Origin: Neorhizobium sp. SHOUNA12A | GTDB taxonomy: Bacteria > Pseudomonadota > Alphaproteobacteria > Rhizobiales > Rhizobiaceae | NCBI RefSeq assembly: GCF_023006505.1 | Contig: NZ_JALBGV010000002.1 | Location: forward strand, 62,001-126,000 | DNA: 64,000 nucleotides | Direction: 5' to 3' | In this document: positions 44,205-53,822 of the stretch, in pieces | How the letters are laid out: every line of letters starts with the position of its first letter | How positions within the stretch are numbered: position 1 is the first letter of the stretch | The notes under the pieces: model-generated | What the model was told of the DNA's origin: nothing | The model's input: the letters and a program-made list of their open reading frames with translations, nothing else | Databases searched by the model: none | Program-made: the position numbers and the translations under genes

Positions 44205-44882
44205 ATGGCGTATTTTTCGTCTCGACCGACATCGACCAAACCCCCCAAGGCAGGTGCTGCCTTCAACGCCTTGAAACGCGACATCATGCTTGGAACGCTG
44301 GCGCCCGGAACCGGGCTGACCGAGCTGGAGCTGGCGGCGCATTTCCAGTGCAGCCAGGGAACGGTGCGTGAAGCGCTGCTTCAGCTCCAGGAGGAGGGGC
44401 TTGTTCGTCGCCAGGGGCATCGAGGCACGCAGGTTTCGGAATGTACCGAGGACGAGGCGATCGAAATGTTCAGGCTGCGCCAGCAGATCGAAGGCAGCGG
44501 CATGGCGCGTGTGATGCGTGCGCCGAGCCGGACGCTGGTCAAGGAGCTCAATGGCCTTCTTGAGAAGATGCTTGTCGCTGCCGGAGCGGGAGATGAACTG
44601 GAACTCGCTTCGTTCGACCGCGACTTCCATCGCCGAATTTTCGAGGATGCCAATCTGCCGGCACTCGACCCGATCCTGCATCGCTGCCTCGTTCACAATC
44701 ACCGCTTCAAGATTTCCCGCAGCCCGATGGCGCGGGATCTCGAGGCGACGGCGCTACGCCATCGCAGCATCATTGACGCGATCGAGGGCGGCGACGCAAG
44801 GCGCGCCACCGCCGCCATGCATCATCATATCGCGACCATCGTCGACTTTGGGCCGGAAGTCTTCCCGGAGGTGATCCAGTGA
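44205..44882 (+). CDS. GntR-family regulator, FCD subfamily
   Basis: The 225-residue protein has a winged HTH (LAAHFQCSQGTVREALLQLQEEGLV) and an all-helical FCD ligand domain with the metal-binding acidic/His positions (FDRDFHRRIF, RHRSIIDAIEGGD). FCD regulators bind sugar acids or related carboxylates. It heads a seven-gene plus-strand operon; its stop overlaps the next start (GTGA). It likely controls that operon and the divergent ATPase. Confidence 0.85.
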   Translation: MAYFSSRPTSTKPPKAGAAFNALKRDIMLGTLAPGTGLTELELAAHFQCSQGTVREALLQLQEEGLVRRQGHRGTQVSECTEDEAIEMFRLRQQIEGSGMARVMRAPSRTLVKELNGLLEKMLVAAGAGDELELASFDRDFHRRIFEDANLPALDPILHRCLVHNHRFKISRSPMARDLEATALRHRSIIDAIEGGDARRATAAMHHHIATIVDFGPEVFPEVIQ

Positions 44883-45862
44883 GCAACGATATCGAATTGT
44901 CGGGTGTCTTGTCGGACGAGATGGCGGCGCTCATCGAGCGGGTCCTTGCCGAACTGGGACCGTTACCGGATCCGACAATGCTGCCGCCTGCGCAAGGTCG
45001 GGCGCAATCGCTTGCCGCCAATGTTCGCTGCAACGTTAACCTGCCGGCGATGGAAAGTGTGACCGAGGTCATGGTGGCGGAAGACCCAAGCCTTGGTTCG
45101 GCACGTTGTCGCCTCAAGGTGCTCGTCCCTCCCGGCGGCGGGGCAGGCGCCATCCTTTTCGTACACGGCGGCGGTTTTGCCTTCTGCTCGCCGGAAACCC
45201 ACGAGCGCTGCGCCCGGGTTCTGGCACTTGAAAGCGGCCTGCCGGTCGTCATGCCTGATTATCGGCTGGCGCCGGAAAATCCCTATCCGGCGGGCCTCAA
45301 GGATGTCGTTGCCAGCCTGCGCAACTTCTTCGAAGTGACGGCCGATGCCGGTATTCGCCGCGGCCCGTTGCTGATTTCGGGCGACTCCGCGGGCGCGAAC
45401 CTTGCTCTTGCGGCAATGCTGCATGAGCAAGCGGAAGGCCGCGCATTGCCGGATGCAGCGCTGCTCTTCTACGGCTGTTACGCGCGGAGCTTCGCGTCGC
45501 CGTCCTATGTTCGCTTCTCCGAAGGCCCTGGGCTGACGCGTGGCAAGATGCAGCGCTACTGGTCGTTCTATTCCGGCGAGTGCGCGATCGAGGAGGATCC
45601 GCTCGCCTGTCCCCTCGTGGCTTCCGATGCGGCCCTGGCCGCGCTGCCGCCGCTTTATCTGATGGCGGCCGCCGTGGATCCGCTGCTTTCCGACACATTG
45701 GGCCTGAGCCAGCGCCTCAAGGCTCTTGGCCGTGATGACGAGTTGCACATCGTGCCGGGCGTCATCCACGGTTTCCTGCAGAACACCAACGAACTTTCGG
45801 CCGCAAGGGAGGCTCTGGCGGCCGCGGGCAATGCAGCAAGGCGACTAACAAGACGTCCATGA
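44879..45862 (+). CDS. Alpha/beta hydrolase (HSL-type esterase)
   Basis: The 327-residue enzyme has the oxyanion-hole motif HGGGF (in LFVHGGGFAFCS), nucleophile Ser in GDSAGAN, catalytic Asp in AAAVDPLLSD and His in VIHGFLQ, the order of the hormone-sensitive-lipase family. It hydrolyses short acyl esters. Within a sugar uptake operon it may remove acyl groups from an imported sugar. The start is GTG 44879, overlapping gntR. Confidence 0.85.
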   Translation: MSNDIELSGVLSDEMAALIERVLAELGPLPDPTMLPPAQGRAQSLAANVRCNVNLPAMESVTEVMVAEDPSLGSARCRLKVLVPPGGGAGAILFVHGGGFAFCSPETHERCARVLALESGLPVVMPDYRLAPENPYPAGLKDVVASLRNFFEVTADAGIRRGPLLISGDSAGANLALAAMLHEQAEGRALPDAALLFYGCYARSFASPSYVRFSEGPGLTRGKMQRYWSFYSGECAIEEDPLACPLVASDAALAALPPLYLMAAAVDPLLSDTLGLSQRLKALGRDDELHIVPGVIHGFLQNTNELSAAREALAAAGNAARRLTRRP

Positions 45863-45887
45863 CGTAAACAATCAGGAGGAGGAGACT

Positions 45888-47087
45888 ATGAAATTTCTGA
45901 AGACACTCGCGCTCGGGGCCGCTCTCGCGGCTTCGGCCGCTTTCAGCCAGGCCAAGGCGGAAACCGTCCGCTTCTGGTACCATTTCGACAATCCGGCGAA
46001 CCCGATGTCGGATCTGGTCAAGAAATTCGAGACAGCCAATCCCGGCATCAAGATCGAAGCCGAGAACGTGCCGTGGAACAGCTACTACGACAACCTCTAC
46101 ACCGCGCTGGTCGGCGGCAACGCGCCTGACGCGGCCATGGTGAAGCTCTTCGCCCAGCCGCGGCTCGCCGAAATGGGCGCGCTGGAACCGATCGGCAAGC
46201 AGATCGACAGCTGGAAAGGCAAAGCAGACCTTCTGGATAACCTGCTCGAGCTGAACAAGGGGCCTGACGGCAAGCAATATTATCTGCCGATCCAATATGT
46301 CGTCCTCTATCTATACTATCGAACCGACCTCTTCCAGGCAGCCGGCTTGCAGCCGCCGAAGACCTGTGAAGAATTCCGCAACGCGGCCATCAAGCTCACC
46401 AATGCGCCGCAGACCTATGGTTTCGGCTTGCGCGGCGGCAAGGGCGGCTGGGACCAGTGGGGTGCATTCGTGCTCTCCCAGGGCGCCGAGCTGAAGCCGG
46501 GCGGCTTGACCAAGCCGGAGGCGATCGCCGCAAACCAGTGGCTGGTGGATCTCTTCCAGAAGGACAAGGTCATTCCGCCGTCCGCACCGAATGACGGTTT
46601 CCAGGAAATCGTCGCTGCCTTCAAATCAGGCAAGACGGCGATGACCATCCACCATATCGGTTCGTCCAAGGATCTCGTGGCCGCGCTCGGCGACAAGGTC
46701 TCCGCCGTGCCGGTTCCGAAATGCGGCAATGGCCAATGGACTTCCTACGGTGACGAGTCGCTCGCGATCTTCTCTTCGTCCTCGGTGAAGGATGCCGCCT
46801 GGAAGTGGATTTCGTTTCTCGCAGAAGGCCAGAACAACGTTGCCTTCAACAGCGCGACGGGTCAGCTGACGGTTACGAAGAGCGGCTCCGCCGACTGGAA
46901 ACTCCATGAGCGCCGTTTCGTCGAAGCGACGGTCCAGTCCTTGCCATTCGCAAAGGTGCTGCCGCAGACCTCGGCGGTCTCGGAATTCGTCAACACGGCC
47001 TGGCAGACGAACATGCAGCAGGCGCTGACCGGCCAGATCACGGCGAAGAAAATGATGGAACAGCTGCAGACGCTGTTTGCTCAGTAA
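45888..47087 (+). CDS. ABC sugar-binding protein, SBP family 1
   Basis: The 399-residue protein has a signal peptide (TLALGAALAASAAFSQAKA, cut near 24) and the family-1 core (VRFWYHFDNPANPMSDLVKK, FETANPGIKIEAENV, NLYTALVGGNAPDAAM, LPIQYVVLYLYYRTDLFQ). It binds a mono- or oligosaccharide in the periplasm. A strong AGGAGGAGG site precedes ATG 45888. A stem-loop follows the stop (47096-47121). Confidence 0.85.
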   Translation: MKFLKTLALGAALAASAAFSQAKAETVRFWYHFDNPANPMSDLVKKFETANPGIKIEAENVPWNSYYDNLYTALVGGNAPDAAMVKLFAQPRLAEMGALEPIGKQIDSWKGKADLLDNLLELNKGPDGKQYYLPIQYVVLYLYYRTDLFQAAGLQPPKTCEEFRNAAIKLTNAPQTYGFGLRGGKGGWDQWGAFVLSQGAELKPGGLTKPEAIAANQWLVDLFQKDKVIPPSAPNDGFQEIVAAFKSGKTAMTIHHIGSSKDLVAALGDKVSAVPVPKCGNGQWTSYGDESLAIFSSSSVKDAAWKWISFLAEGQNNVAFNSATGQLTVTKSGSADWKLHERRFVEATVQSLPFAKVLPQTSAVSEFVNTAWQTNMQQALTGQITAKKMMEQLQTLFAQ

Positions 47088-47095
47088 AATCTCCC

Positions 47096-47121
47096 GGTCC
47101 CGGCAGTGATGTGCCGGGACC
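47096..47121 (+). other. Intra-operon hairpin after the sugar-binding protein gene
   Basis: GGTCCCGGCA 47096-47105 pairs perfectly with TGCCGGGACC 47112-47121 around GTGATG. There is no T run. As at 11315, such a stem between binding-protein and permease genes most likely stabilises the upstream mRNA. Confidence 0.6.
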
Positions 47122-47155
47122 TCCTTCTCCGCCGTGATCCACAGGCAGGATAAGC

Positions 47156-48079
47156 ATGTCCCTATCGATCTCTTCCCCCACGCAGCGCCGCACAACGTCG
47201 ATATGGCGTTCCGAGCGGCTGCTTCCCTACCTGCTGCTTGCCCCCGCCGTCGTGGTCACCGTCGTCATCGTCTTCATGCCGATGGTGCAGGCGGTGTTCA
47301 CCAGCTTCTACGATCTCATCCTGTTTCGGCCGAACGCCAGCAAGTTCGTCGGTTTCGGGAACTACGTGAAGCTGTTCAACGATCCGGTCTTCTGGACGGC
47401 GCTCTGGAACACGATCATCTGGATCGGGCTGACCGTGCCGCTGCAGATGGGGTTGGGGCTTGTCGCAGCGCTGCTTCTCAACCGGGAATTTCCCTGGCGC
47501 GGTCTTGCGCGCGCCCTCATCATCATTCCCTGGGCACTGCCGAGCGTCGTGATCGCGCTGATGTGGCGCTGGATCTATGACCCGAATACCGGCGTGCTCA
47601 ACGACATCCTCATCTATCTTTCGATCGTTCGCTCGGCCGTGCCGTGGCTGGCCGATCCGAGTGTCGCGCTCTACGCGATCATCGCGACGCTGACCTGGCA
47701 GGGTTTTCCTTTCTTCGCGGTGATGATCCTTGCCGGCCTGCAGGGCATTCCACGCAGCCAGTATGAGGCGGCCTCGATCGACGGCGCTTCTACGTGGCGG
47801 CAATTCCTGCATATCACCTTGCCGGGGATCGCGCCGGTGCTGGCAACGGCCGGGCTGCTCCGGGTGATCTGGGTCGCCAATTCCATGGATGTCATCTTCG
47901 TCATGACCGGCGGCGGTCCGGGTTATGCGACGCACACGCTGCCGCTCTACGCCTTCGTCAAGGCGCGCCAGAATCTCGATTTCGGATACGGCACGTCGAT
48001 CGCCGTCACCTTCACCATTCTTCTGGGTGCGTTCGTGGCACTCTATCTCGCCCGCACCATGCGCGAGGTGGAACGATGA
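47156..48079 (+). CDS. ABC sugar permease, MalF type
   Basis: The 307-residue permease has six membrane helices and the coupling loop YEAASIDGASTWRQFLHITLPGIAP. It overlaps the MalG-type gene by 4 bases (ATGA). The 5' end is cut by its own start at ATG 47156, with AGGATAAGC before. Confidence 0.85.
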   Translation: MSLSISSPTQRRTTSIWRSERLLPYLLLAPAVVVTVVIVFMPMVQAVFTSFYDLILFRPNASKFVGFGNYVKLFNDPVFWTALWNTIIWIGLTVPLQMGLGLVAALLLNREFPWRGLARALIIIPWALPSVVIALMWRWIYDPNTGVLNDILIYLSIVRSAVPWLADPSVALYAIIATLTWQGFPFFAVMILAGLQGIPRSQYEAASIDGASTWRQFLHITLPGIAPVLATAGLLRVIWVANSMDVIFVMTGGGPGYATHTLPLYAFVKARQNLDFGYGTSIAVTFTILLGAFVALYLARTMREVER

Positions 48080-48909
48080 GACAGCAGAGCACCCTTCGCC
48101 GGATCCTCACCACGGACCTGCCCGTCCTGGTGATCGTCCTCTTCGCCATGGCGCCGTTCGCCTGGATGATCCTGACGTCGCTGACGCCGACCGCCGTGCT
48201 TTCTGCCACCGGTGTATCGCTCTCGCCGCGTGGCTGGAGCCTCGACAACTATGTGCGGCTGGTCGAGCAGACGTCCTTCCTCAAGAACATGCTCGACAGC
48301 CTGATCATCGCCGGCGGCACGGTCGTCGTCGGACTGATCGTCTCGGTTACGGCCGCCTATGCCTTCTCGCGGTTCCGCTTCCCGGGCCGCAAGCTGTTGA
48401 TGCTGCAGTTCCTGCTGATCAACATGTTCCCGATCGTGCTGCTCATCCTGCCGCTCTTCGTGCTGATGCGGCGCTTCAACATTCTCGACACCCATTTCGG
48501 CCTGATCCTTGCCAATGCGACGGTGGCGATCCCGTTCGCGGTGTGGATGCTGACGAGCTATATCGGCGCCATCCCGAAGAGCCTCGACGAAGCAGCCATG
48601 ACGGATGGGTGCTCGCGGCTGACGGCGCTGCGCAAGATAGTCCTGCCGCTGACCATGCCGGGCATCATCTCCACCGGCATCTACATCTTCATCACCGCCT
48701 GGAACGAATATCTCTACGCCCTGACGCTCGGCGGGCGAAACGTACGGCCGGTCACGGTGGCGATCCAGACGCTGATCGGCGAGTACCAGATCGAATGGGG
48801 CCTGCTGGCGGCCGGCGCCGTCGTCGGCGCCATGCCTGCAACCATCCTGTTCCTTCTCGTTCAGCGCCGCCTCGTCGGCGGCCTGACCCAGGGTGCGGTG
48901 AAAGGGTGA
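48076..48909 (+). CDS. ABC sugar permease, MalG type
   Basis: The 277-residue partner permease has six helices and the EAA loop LDEAAMTDGCSRLTALRKIVLPLTMPG. Start ATG 48076 overlaps the MalF-type stop; an in-frame extension back to 47794 is inside the first permease. It forms the channel with the previous product. Confidence 0.85.
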   Translation: MRQQSTLRRILTTDLPVLVIVLFAMAPFAWMILTSLTPTAVLSATGVSLSPRGWSLDNYVRLVEQTSFLKNMLDSLIIAGGTVVVGLIVSVTAAYAFSRFRFPGRKLLMLQFLLINMFPIVLLILPLFVLMRRFNILDTHFGLILANATVAIPFAVWMLTSYIGAIPKSLDEAAMTDGCSRLTALRKIVLPLTMPGIISTGIYIFITAWNEYLYALTLGGRNVRPVTVAIQTLIGEYQIEWGLLAAGAVVGAMPATILFLLVQRRLVGGLTQGAVKG

Positions 48910-49028
48910 GAAATGGCCGGCGCTGAAAGAGTTCTGCCCTCATTCCTGTGCTCGTCACAGAGATGAGGGAAGCAAACATTCGCCAGAAAGAACAACAGAA
49001 CTATCGAGGAATTTGAAAAGGAATGACA

Positions 49029-49910
49029 ATGAACCCCATCGGGTTGATTTCCATGCAATATGCGAGGCCTTTTACGGCCGAGCATTTCCCGCTGTTTGAG
49101 AAGATGCGTGAGCACGGTTTTGATTTTGTGGAGCTTCTGGTTCCGGAGATCGTCGAACTCGACATCGGGGAAACAAAAAGGGCGCTCGACGATGCCGGCC
49201 TCGGCGTGGTGCTCGCCGCCCGCGTCAATCTGCAGCGCAATCTCGCATCGGCGGATGCCGAGACCCATCGCGCCGGTATCGACTACCTGAAATACACGGT
49301 CGATTGCGCCGCCGGCCTGGGTGCGAAGATCGTCGGAGGCCCGCTGACCGGAAATCCGCTGGTTTTCGCCGGACGCCCCCCGCAGCCGGTCGACGAAACC
49401 GAAAGGCTGGCCCGGAAGGAACGCTGCGTCAGGGGTCTGAAGGAGACTGGCGATTATGCGGGCAAGGCCGGCGTGCTATTGGCCGTCGAACCGCTGAACC
49501 GTTTCGAAAGCGATGTGCTCTGCACAACGCAGCAAGCGATGGAATTGCTGGACGCGGTCGATAACCCGGCCGTCAAACTGATGCTCGATACCTTCCACAT
49601 GCACATGGAAGAAAGCTCGATCGCCGAGGCGATCCTCCTTGCCGGTGACCGTCTCGTGCATTTCCAGGCCAATGAGAACCACCGCGGCTTCCCGGGAACG
49701 GGAATGACCAACTGGGTCGAGGTCTGCCGCGCGCTTCACGAGGTCGGTTACAAGGGACCGGTATCGCTCGAGCCGTTCCGGCGCAGTGACGACCGTTTCG
49801 GCGTGCCGTTTGCCCAGTGGCGCCCGCCGCACGAGGACGAAAGCAATCGCCTCGCAGCCTCCAGCGCATTCATGAAATCCCATCTCCTGCTTACGGAATA
49901 TCGTCGATGA
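49029..49910 (+). CDS. Sugar-phosphate isomerase/epimerase-family protein (TIM barrel)
   Basis: The 293-residue AP-endonuclease-2-type TIM barrel has VLLAVEPLNRFESD and LMLDTFHMHMEE, carrying the Glu, Asp and His metal ligands of D-tagatose/D-psicose 3-epimerases and related IolE/IolI enzymes, plus HFQANENHRGFPGTGMTNW and VSLEPF. It likely epimerises or isomerises the imported sugar. Two ATGs (49023, 49029) are possible; 49029 has the better distance from AAGGA. It overlaps the next gene by 4 bases. Confidence 0.8.
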   Translation: MNPIGLISMQYARPFTAEHFPLFEKMREHGFDFVELLVPEIVELDIGETKRALDDAGLGVVLAARVNLQRNLASADAETHRAGIDYLKYTVDCAAGLGAKIVGGPLTGNPLVFAGRPPQPVDETERLARKERCVRGLKETGDYAGKAGVLLAVEPLNRFESDVLCTTQQAMELLDAVDNPAVKLMLDTFHMHMEESSIAEAILLAGDRLVHFQANENHRGFPGTGMTNWVEVCRALHEVGYKGPVSLEPFRRSDDRFGVPFAQWRPPHEDESNRLAASSAFMKSHLLLTEYRR

Positions 49911-50902
49911 CTTTGAAAATCGGTTGGATCGGTTGTGGTATCCACGCAACCCAGATGCTGCTTCCCCAGCTCGTGCGCCATGATGTCGAGCTCGTGGCGA
50001 TGTGCGATATCGACGGCAAGCGCCTGAAGGATGCCGGCCGGCAATTCGGCGTCACCAATCTGACGACGGATGCCCAGACGCTGCTTTCGACACCCGGGAT
50101 CGATGCGGTCGGAATGGCCGTCGGGCCGGATCAGCACCTCGCCTTCGGCAAGGCGGCGCTCGAACGGGGCCTGTCGGTTTTCATGGAAAAACCGCCATCG
50201 GGTTCTGCCGCCGGTGCGCGGGAGCTTCTGGTCGCTTCCGAAAAGGCAAAGAAGCCGCTGCTCGTCGGGTTCATGAAGCGATATTCGATCGGCAACCGCA
50301 TGGCGGCGAACATCGTGAAATCCGGACGCTTCGGGGACGTGCTGGGCCTGACCGGCTACTACATGACAGCCCCCGGCTATTTCGTCGGCAACGTCGATTA
50401 CACCGGCTTCTTCCTGCACCACTGCGTCCACTACATGGACCTTGTGTCCTTCCTGGTTTCACCGGTTCGTTCGATCTCCACCCGCAAGGTCGAAAAGACC
50501 CCGGGACGCCTGCTTTTCCATGTGGCTTTCGAATTCGAATGCGGCGCGATCGGCAATATCGCCATGGGTACAGTCCAGTCGCGGGGCACTCCGGTCGAGC
50601 GGATCGAGCTGATGGGCGACCATCAGCGCATCGAGGTGGACGACGTGATCGAGATCCGCTGGCACCGCAACCCGCCCTTCAAGATCGACGACCTCGGCGC
50701 GACGCTGAAGGAGGATTGCGATACGCTGACCTGGAAGCCGAATTTTACGGCGGCCGCCAACGAGGACCCGAAAGGATATCACGCATTGCTGGCCGACGTC
50801 GTCCCGGCCCTGGGGGGAGCTTCGACGCCCGCCCCGACGATCGCCGAAGGCGTCATCGCCATGGAGCGGCTGGAAACGATGCGGCGCGAACTGGCACTTT
50901 GA
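49907..50902 (+). CDS. GFO/IDH/MocA-family NAD(P)-dependent oxidoreductase
   Basis: The 331-residue protein starts with a Rossmann motif (KIGWIGCGIHATQMLLPQL) and has the family's EKPPSG (EKP catalytic Lys) near 95 and a C-terminal barrel-type domain (HHCVHYMDL). It likely oxidises or reduces the epimerised sugar. The start (ATG 49907) overlaps the isomerase stop. It is the last gene of the operon that begins with gntR. Confidence 0.85.
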   Translation: MTLKIGWIGCGIHATQMLLPQLVRHDVELVAMCDIDGKRLKDAGRQFGVTNLTTDAQTLLSTPGIDAVGMAVGPDQHLAFGKAALERGLSVFMEKPPSGSAAGARELLVASEKAKKPLLVGFMKRYSIGNRMAANIVKSGRFGDVLGLTGYYMTAPGYFVGNVDYTGFFLHHCVHYMDLVSFLVSPVRSISTRKVEKTPGRLLFHVAFEFECGAIGNIAMGTVQSRGTPVERIELMGDHQRIEVDDVIEIRWHRNPPFKIDDLGATLKEDCDTLTWKPNFTAAANEDPKGYHALLADVVPALGGASTPAPTIAEGVIAMERLETMRRELAL

Positions 50903-51061
50903 TCTGACGCGGCCGGCACGACGAGAATTTCCCCGCCCGACGGTTTGGGATCTGTGAAAGATTTCGGCGAAACCTCTACCGATGCCGCTTGTGCTGCCGG
51001 TGAAGGATAGCGTTGCCTGTCGTCTGCATGTGGTCGTCTCCTTAAATTGGACGCCCGGCTT

Positions 51062-51946
51062 TCAATCGAGGATCGCCGGGCGAAGCGTCGTTTCGCACCA
51101 TTGGCGGAAGCTCGTGGGTGTGGTGTTGTCAGCACTTCGCGCGACGCCGAGGTCGAGGCCGCGGTTCTTCGCGTCTGCCATGTCTGTCATTCCCTGGGCC
51201 ATTGCTTCGGAATACCCGAACTGCAAGAACCGGGCTTTATAGGCGTCGAGCGGAATCTGCTGGAACCGTATCGGCCTGCCGAGCACATCGGACATGATGT
51301 CCGCCATGTCATTGAAGGAGATGTTCTCTGGACCGAGGACCGCGACTTCTTCTTGACCTGTCCAGGTCTCGTCGAGTAGCAGTCGCGATGCGACGGCCGC
51401 GATGTCGCGGGTAGCGCAGCTCGGCAATTTCAGGTCGCCGTCGATCGGCGAAAAGAGCGCTCCTTGGGCCTTAATCACCGCCGCCTGCATGAGGGTGTTG
51501 TCCATGAACGACGGCATGGTCAGCGCCCTAAAATTCACGCCAGTGGCCGCGATCAGGTCGTCCATCGCAAGCGAGGCCGTGACATAACCGGCCTGGTTGG
51601 CGAGCGGGGTCGTTCGACCGAGCGCACTGACGCTGACGACGCGTTTGACGCCGCAGGCCTTCAACGCTTCGGCAGCCGGCTTACTAAAATCGACATAGGC
51701 AGCCGTGATGCTCTCCGCTTTCGAGTCGGCAGGCACCAGCCAAAAGACGGCGTCGGCGCCCTCGAATGCCTGGTTCACGACATTGGCATCGGCATGGGAA
51801 CCCGAAACGATCTCAACCCGGTTGCGAATGGAATCGGATAGCCTGGATGGATCGCGGACGATGACGCGTACGGCGGCGCCGTTCTCAAGCAGATTCTCAA
51901 CGAGCTGATGGCCGATATCGCCCGTAGGGGTCGTGACTACAATCAT
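51062..51946 (-). CDS. NmrA-like NAD(P)-binding reductase
   Basis: The 294-residue protein starts with the atypical Rossmann motif IVVTTPTGDIGHQLVENLL and has the NmrA/QorB-like pattern (AAVRVIVRDPSRL, GADAVFWLVPADS). It lacks the classic YxxxK of short-chain dehydrogenases, as usual for this family, which acts as redox sensor or quinone/azo reductase. Start ATG 51946 has AAGGAG upstream. It is divergent from the AraC gene at 52090, which probably controls it. Confidence 0.75.
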   Translation of the reverse strand: MIVVTTPTGDIGHQLVENLLENGAAVRVIVRDPSRLSDSIRNRVEIVSGSHADANVVNQAFEGADAVFWLVPADSKAESITAAYVDFSKPAAEALKACGVKRVVSVSALGRTTPLANQAGYVTASLAMDDLIAATGVNFRALTMPSFMDNTLMQAAVIKAQGALFSPIDGDLKLPSCATRDIAAVASRLLLDETWTGQEEVAVLGPENISFNDMADIMSDVLGRPIRFQQIPLDAYKARFLQFGYSEAMAQGMTDMADAKNRGLDLGVARSADNTTPTSFRQWCETTLRPAILD

Positions 51947-52089
51947 GGCAGGCTCCTTATGTCCTCGTGGGGTCGACATCGTTCCTGGTCCGGGACCAAC
52001 GCCGTAGCTCGCCGACACAAATAAGGCGTTGCTCGCAGACGATCCATGCTCCATGGTCTTGATTATCGTCGCGATCGTCCGGAAAACGT

Positions 52090-53025
52090 ATGGATCCCCT
52101 GTCCGAGCTTCTCACCCTGCTAAAACCCAGCAGCACCATTTCGTCCGGCTTCGATGCCGGCGGGGATTGGTCGGTCCGGTTCGGCGACCAGCAACGCCAG
52201 ATCAAATGTTATGTGATCCAGTCGGGCGGGTGCTGGTTGGCCGTGGATGGCGTCCGCGATCCGGTACGCCTCGAGCAGGGTGACTGCTTTGTGCTTCCGC
52301 GCGGATTGCCGTTCCGGCTTGCAAGCGACCTCAATCTGCCCTCTATCGATGCCTCCACGATCTTTCCGCCAGCCCGTGCCGGCGGAATGGTGACCATCAA
52401 CGGAGGGGGTGGTTTTTCCCTGACGGGATCCCGCTTTGCGGTCGGTGGTCATCATGCCGAACTGCTGCTGGAAATGTTGCCGCCCATCGTGCACCTCAGC
52501 CAGGAAGCGGAGCGGGACGCCTTGCGCTGGTCGATCGAACGCATGATGCAGGAAGTTCGTTTAAACCAGCCTGGCGGCTACCTCATGGCTCAACATCTTG
52601 CGCATATGATGCTGCTCCAGGCGCTTCGCATGCATCTCGCAAACGGTCATCAGGGCACGGGATGGTTCTTTGCCTTGTCGGACAAGCGTTTGAGCAGCGC
52701 AATTCGGGCCATTCACGCCGATCCTGCAAGACATTGGACGCTGACGGAGCTTGGCGAGACAGCTGGCATGTCACGCTCGGTATTTGCGGAACGCTTCAGG
52801 GCAACTGTTGGAGAGACACCGATCGACTATCTGTCGCGATGGCGCATGCTTCTTGCCTGCGACCGGCTCGAAAAGGGAAATGATCCCATCTCCGTTGTCG
52901 CGCCGGCGCTCGGCTACCAGTCCGAGAGCGCCTTCAGCAAGGCGTTCAAGCGAGTGGTCGGGTGCTCGCCGCGACAATATCGCGGACAGGTGGACACCTC
53001 TCCTGAAACACAGCTCGCACCCTGA
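52090..53025 (+). CDS. AraC-family regulator with cupin-6 N-terminal domain
   Basis: The 311-residue regulator has a cupin_6-type N-terminal domain (LEQGDCFVLPRGLPFRLAS) and a C-terminal HTH pair (LGETAGMSRSVFAERFRATVGETPIDYLSRW, VVAPALGYQSESAFSKAFKRVVGCSPRQYR). It is divergent from the NmrA-like gene, 143 bases apart. This class often sits beside a single oxidoreductase gene it regulates in response to small electrophiles or xenobiotics. The ligand is unknown. Confidence 0.85.
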   Translation: MDPLSELLTLLKPSSTISSGFDAGGDWSVRFGDQQRQIKCYVIQSGGCWLAVDGVRDPVRLEQGDCFVLPRGLPFRLASDLNLPSIDASTIFPPARAGGMVTINGGGGFSLTGSRFAVGGHHAELLLEMLPPIVHLSQEAERDALRWSIERMMQEVRLNQPGGYLMAQHLAHMMLLQALRMHLANGHQGTGWFFALSDKRLSSAIRAIHADPARHWTLTELGETAGMSRSVFAERFRATVGETPIDYLSRWRMLLACDRLEKGNDPISVVAPALGYQSESAFSKAFKRVVGCSPRQYRGQVDTSPETQLAP

Positions 53026-53084
53026 TCCGGATAGACAGCGTCTTTCGCTACGGCGGAGACGTCGTCGGCTCGGAGTGCACGGTG

Positions 53085-53822
53085 CTACAAAAAACTTGCG
53101 TCGAACAATTCGTGGGAATAGCTCGCGTGGGTCACGCCCGCCTGCAGATCCGCCTTGGTGAGTTCGTCGACGAACACGCCATTCTGCATGACGAGGACCC
53201 GATCGCACATATGGGAGATGACGGAGAGATCGTGACTGACGAGAATGAACGTCAGATTGCGCTCCTCCCGCTGGTCCGCCAGCAGATTGAGCACTTCCGC
53301 CTGGATCGAGACATCGAGCGCCGAAGTCGGTTCGTCGAGAAGCAGGATCGGCGGTGACAGGATCAGCGCCCGTGCAATCGCTACGCGCTGACGCTGGCCG
53401 CCGGAGAGTTCATGCGGGAAACGGCCGGCGAAATGCGCCGGCAGGCCGACCTGTTGCAGTGCCTCCGCGACCCTTGTCCAACCGTCGCCAGCGCCCATCG
53501 ACCTGATGGGTTCGGCGAGTGCGGTGCCGATGCGGTGGCGTGGATGCAGCGAGCCGTAGGGGTCCTGAAACACCATCTGGGCAAGCTTCAGCTCGTCGCG
53601 TGTCCGCACCTTGCCGACCGGTTTGCCGTCAAACGATATCGATCCAGTCCATGCGCCCTCGAGGCCGGCAAGCGAGCGCAGCACCGTCGATTTGCCGCAA
53701 CCGGATTCACCGACGATGCCGAGCGCTTCGCCGCGGCTCACGGCGAAACTGACACCGCGAACGACATGATTGCTTTTATCCTTGGAGCCATAGACGACAT
53801 CGAGGTTTTCGACCTTGATCAT
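53085..53822 (-). CDS. ABC ATPase, OppF/DppF type
   Basis: The 245-residue ATPase has Walker A GESGCGKSTVL, signature LSGGQRQRVAIARALI, Walker B ILLLDEPTSALD and switch His in LVSHDLSVI. ATG 53822 overlaps the stop of the OppD-type gene (ATGA). It is the last gene of the five-gene minus-strand transporter operon. It is shorter than most OppF (about 330) and lacks their C-terminal extension. Confidence 0.85.
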   Translation of the reverse strand: MIKVENLDVVYGSKDKSNHVVRGVSFAVSRGEALGIVGESGCGKSTVLRSLAGLEGAWTGSISFDGKPVGKVRTRDELKLAQMVFQDPYGSLHPRHRIGTALAEPIRSMGAGDGWTRVAEALQQVGLPAHFAGRFPHELSGGQRQRVAIARALILSPPILLLDEPTSALDVSIQAEVLNLLADQREERNLTFILVSHDLSVISHMCDRVLVMQNGVFVDELTKADLQAGVTHASYSHELFDASFL

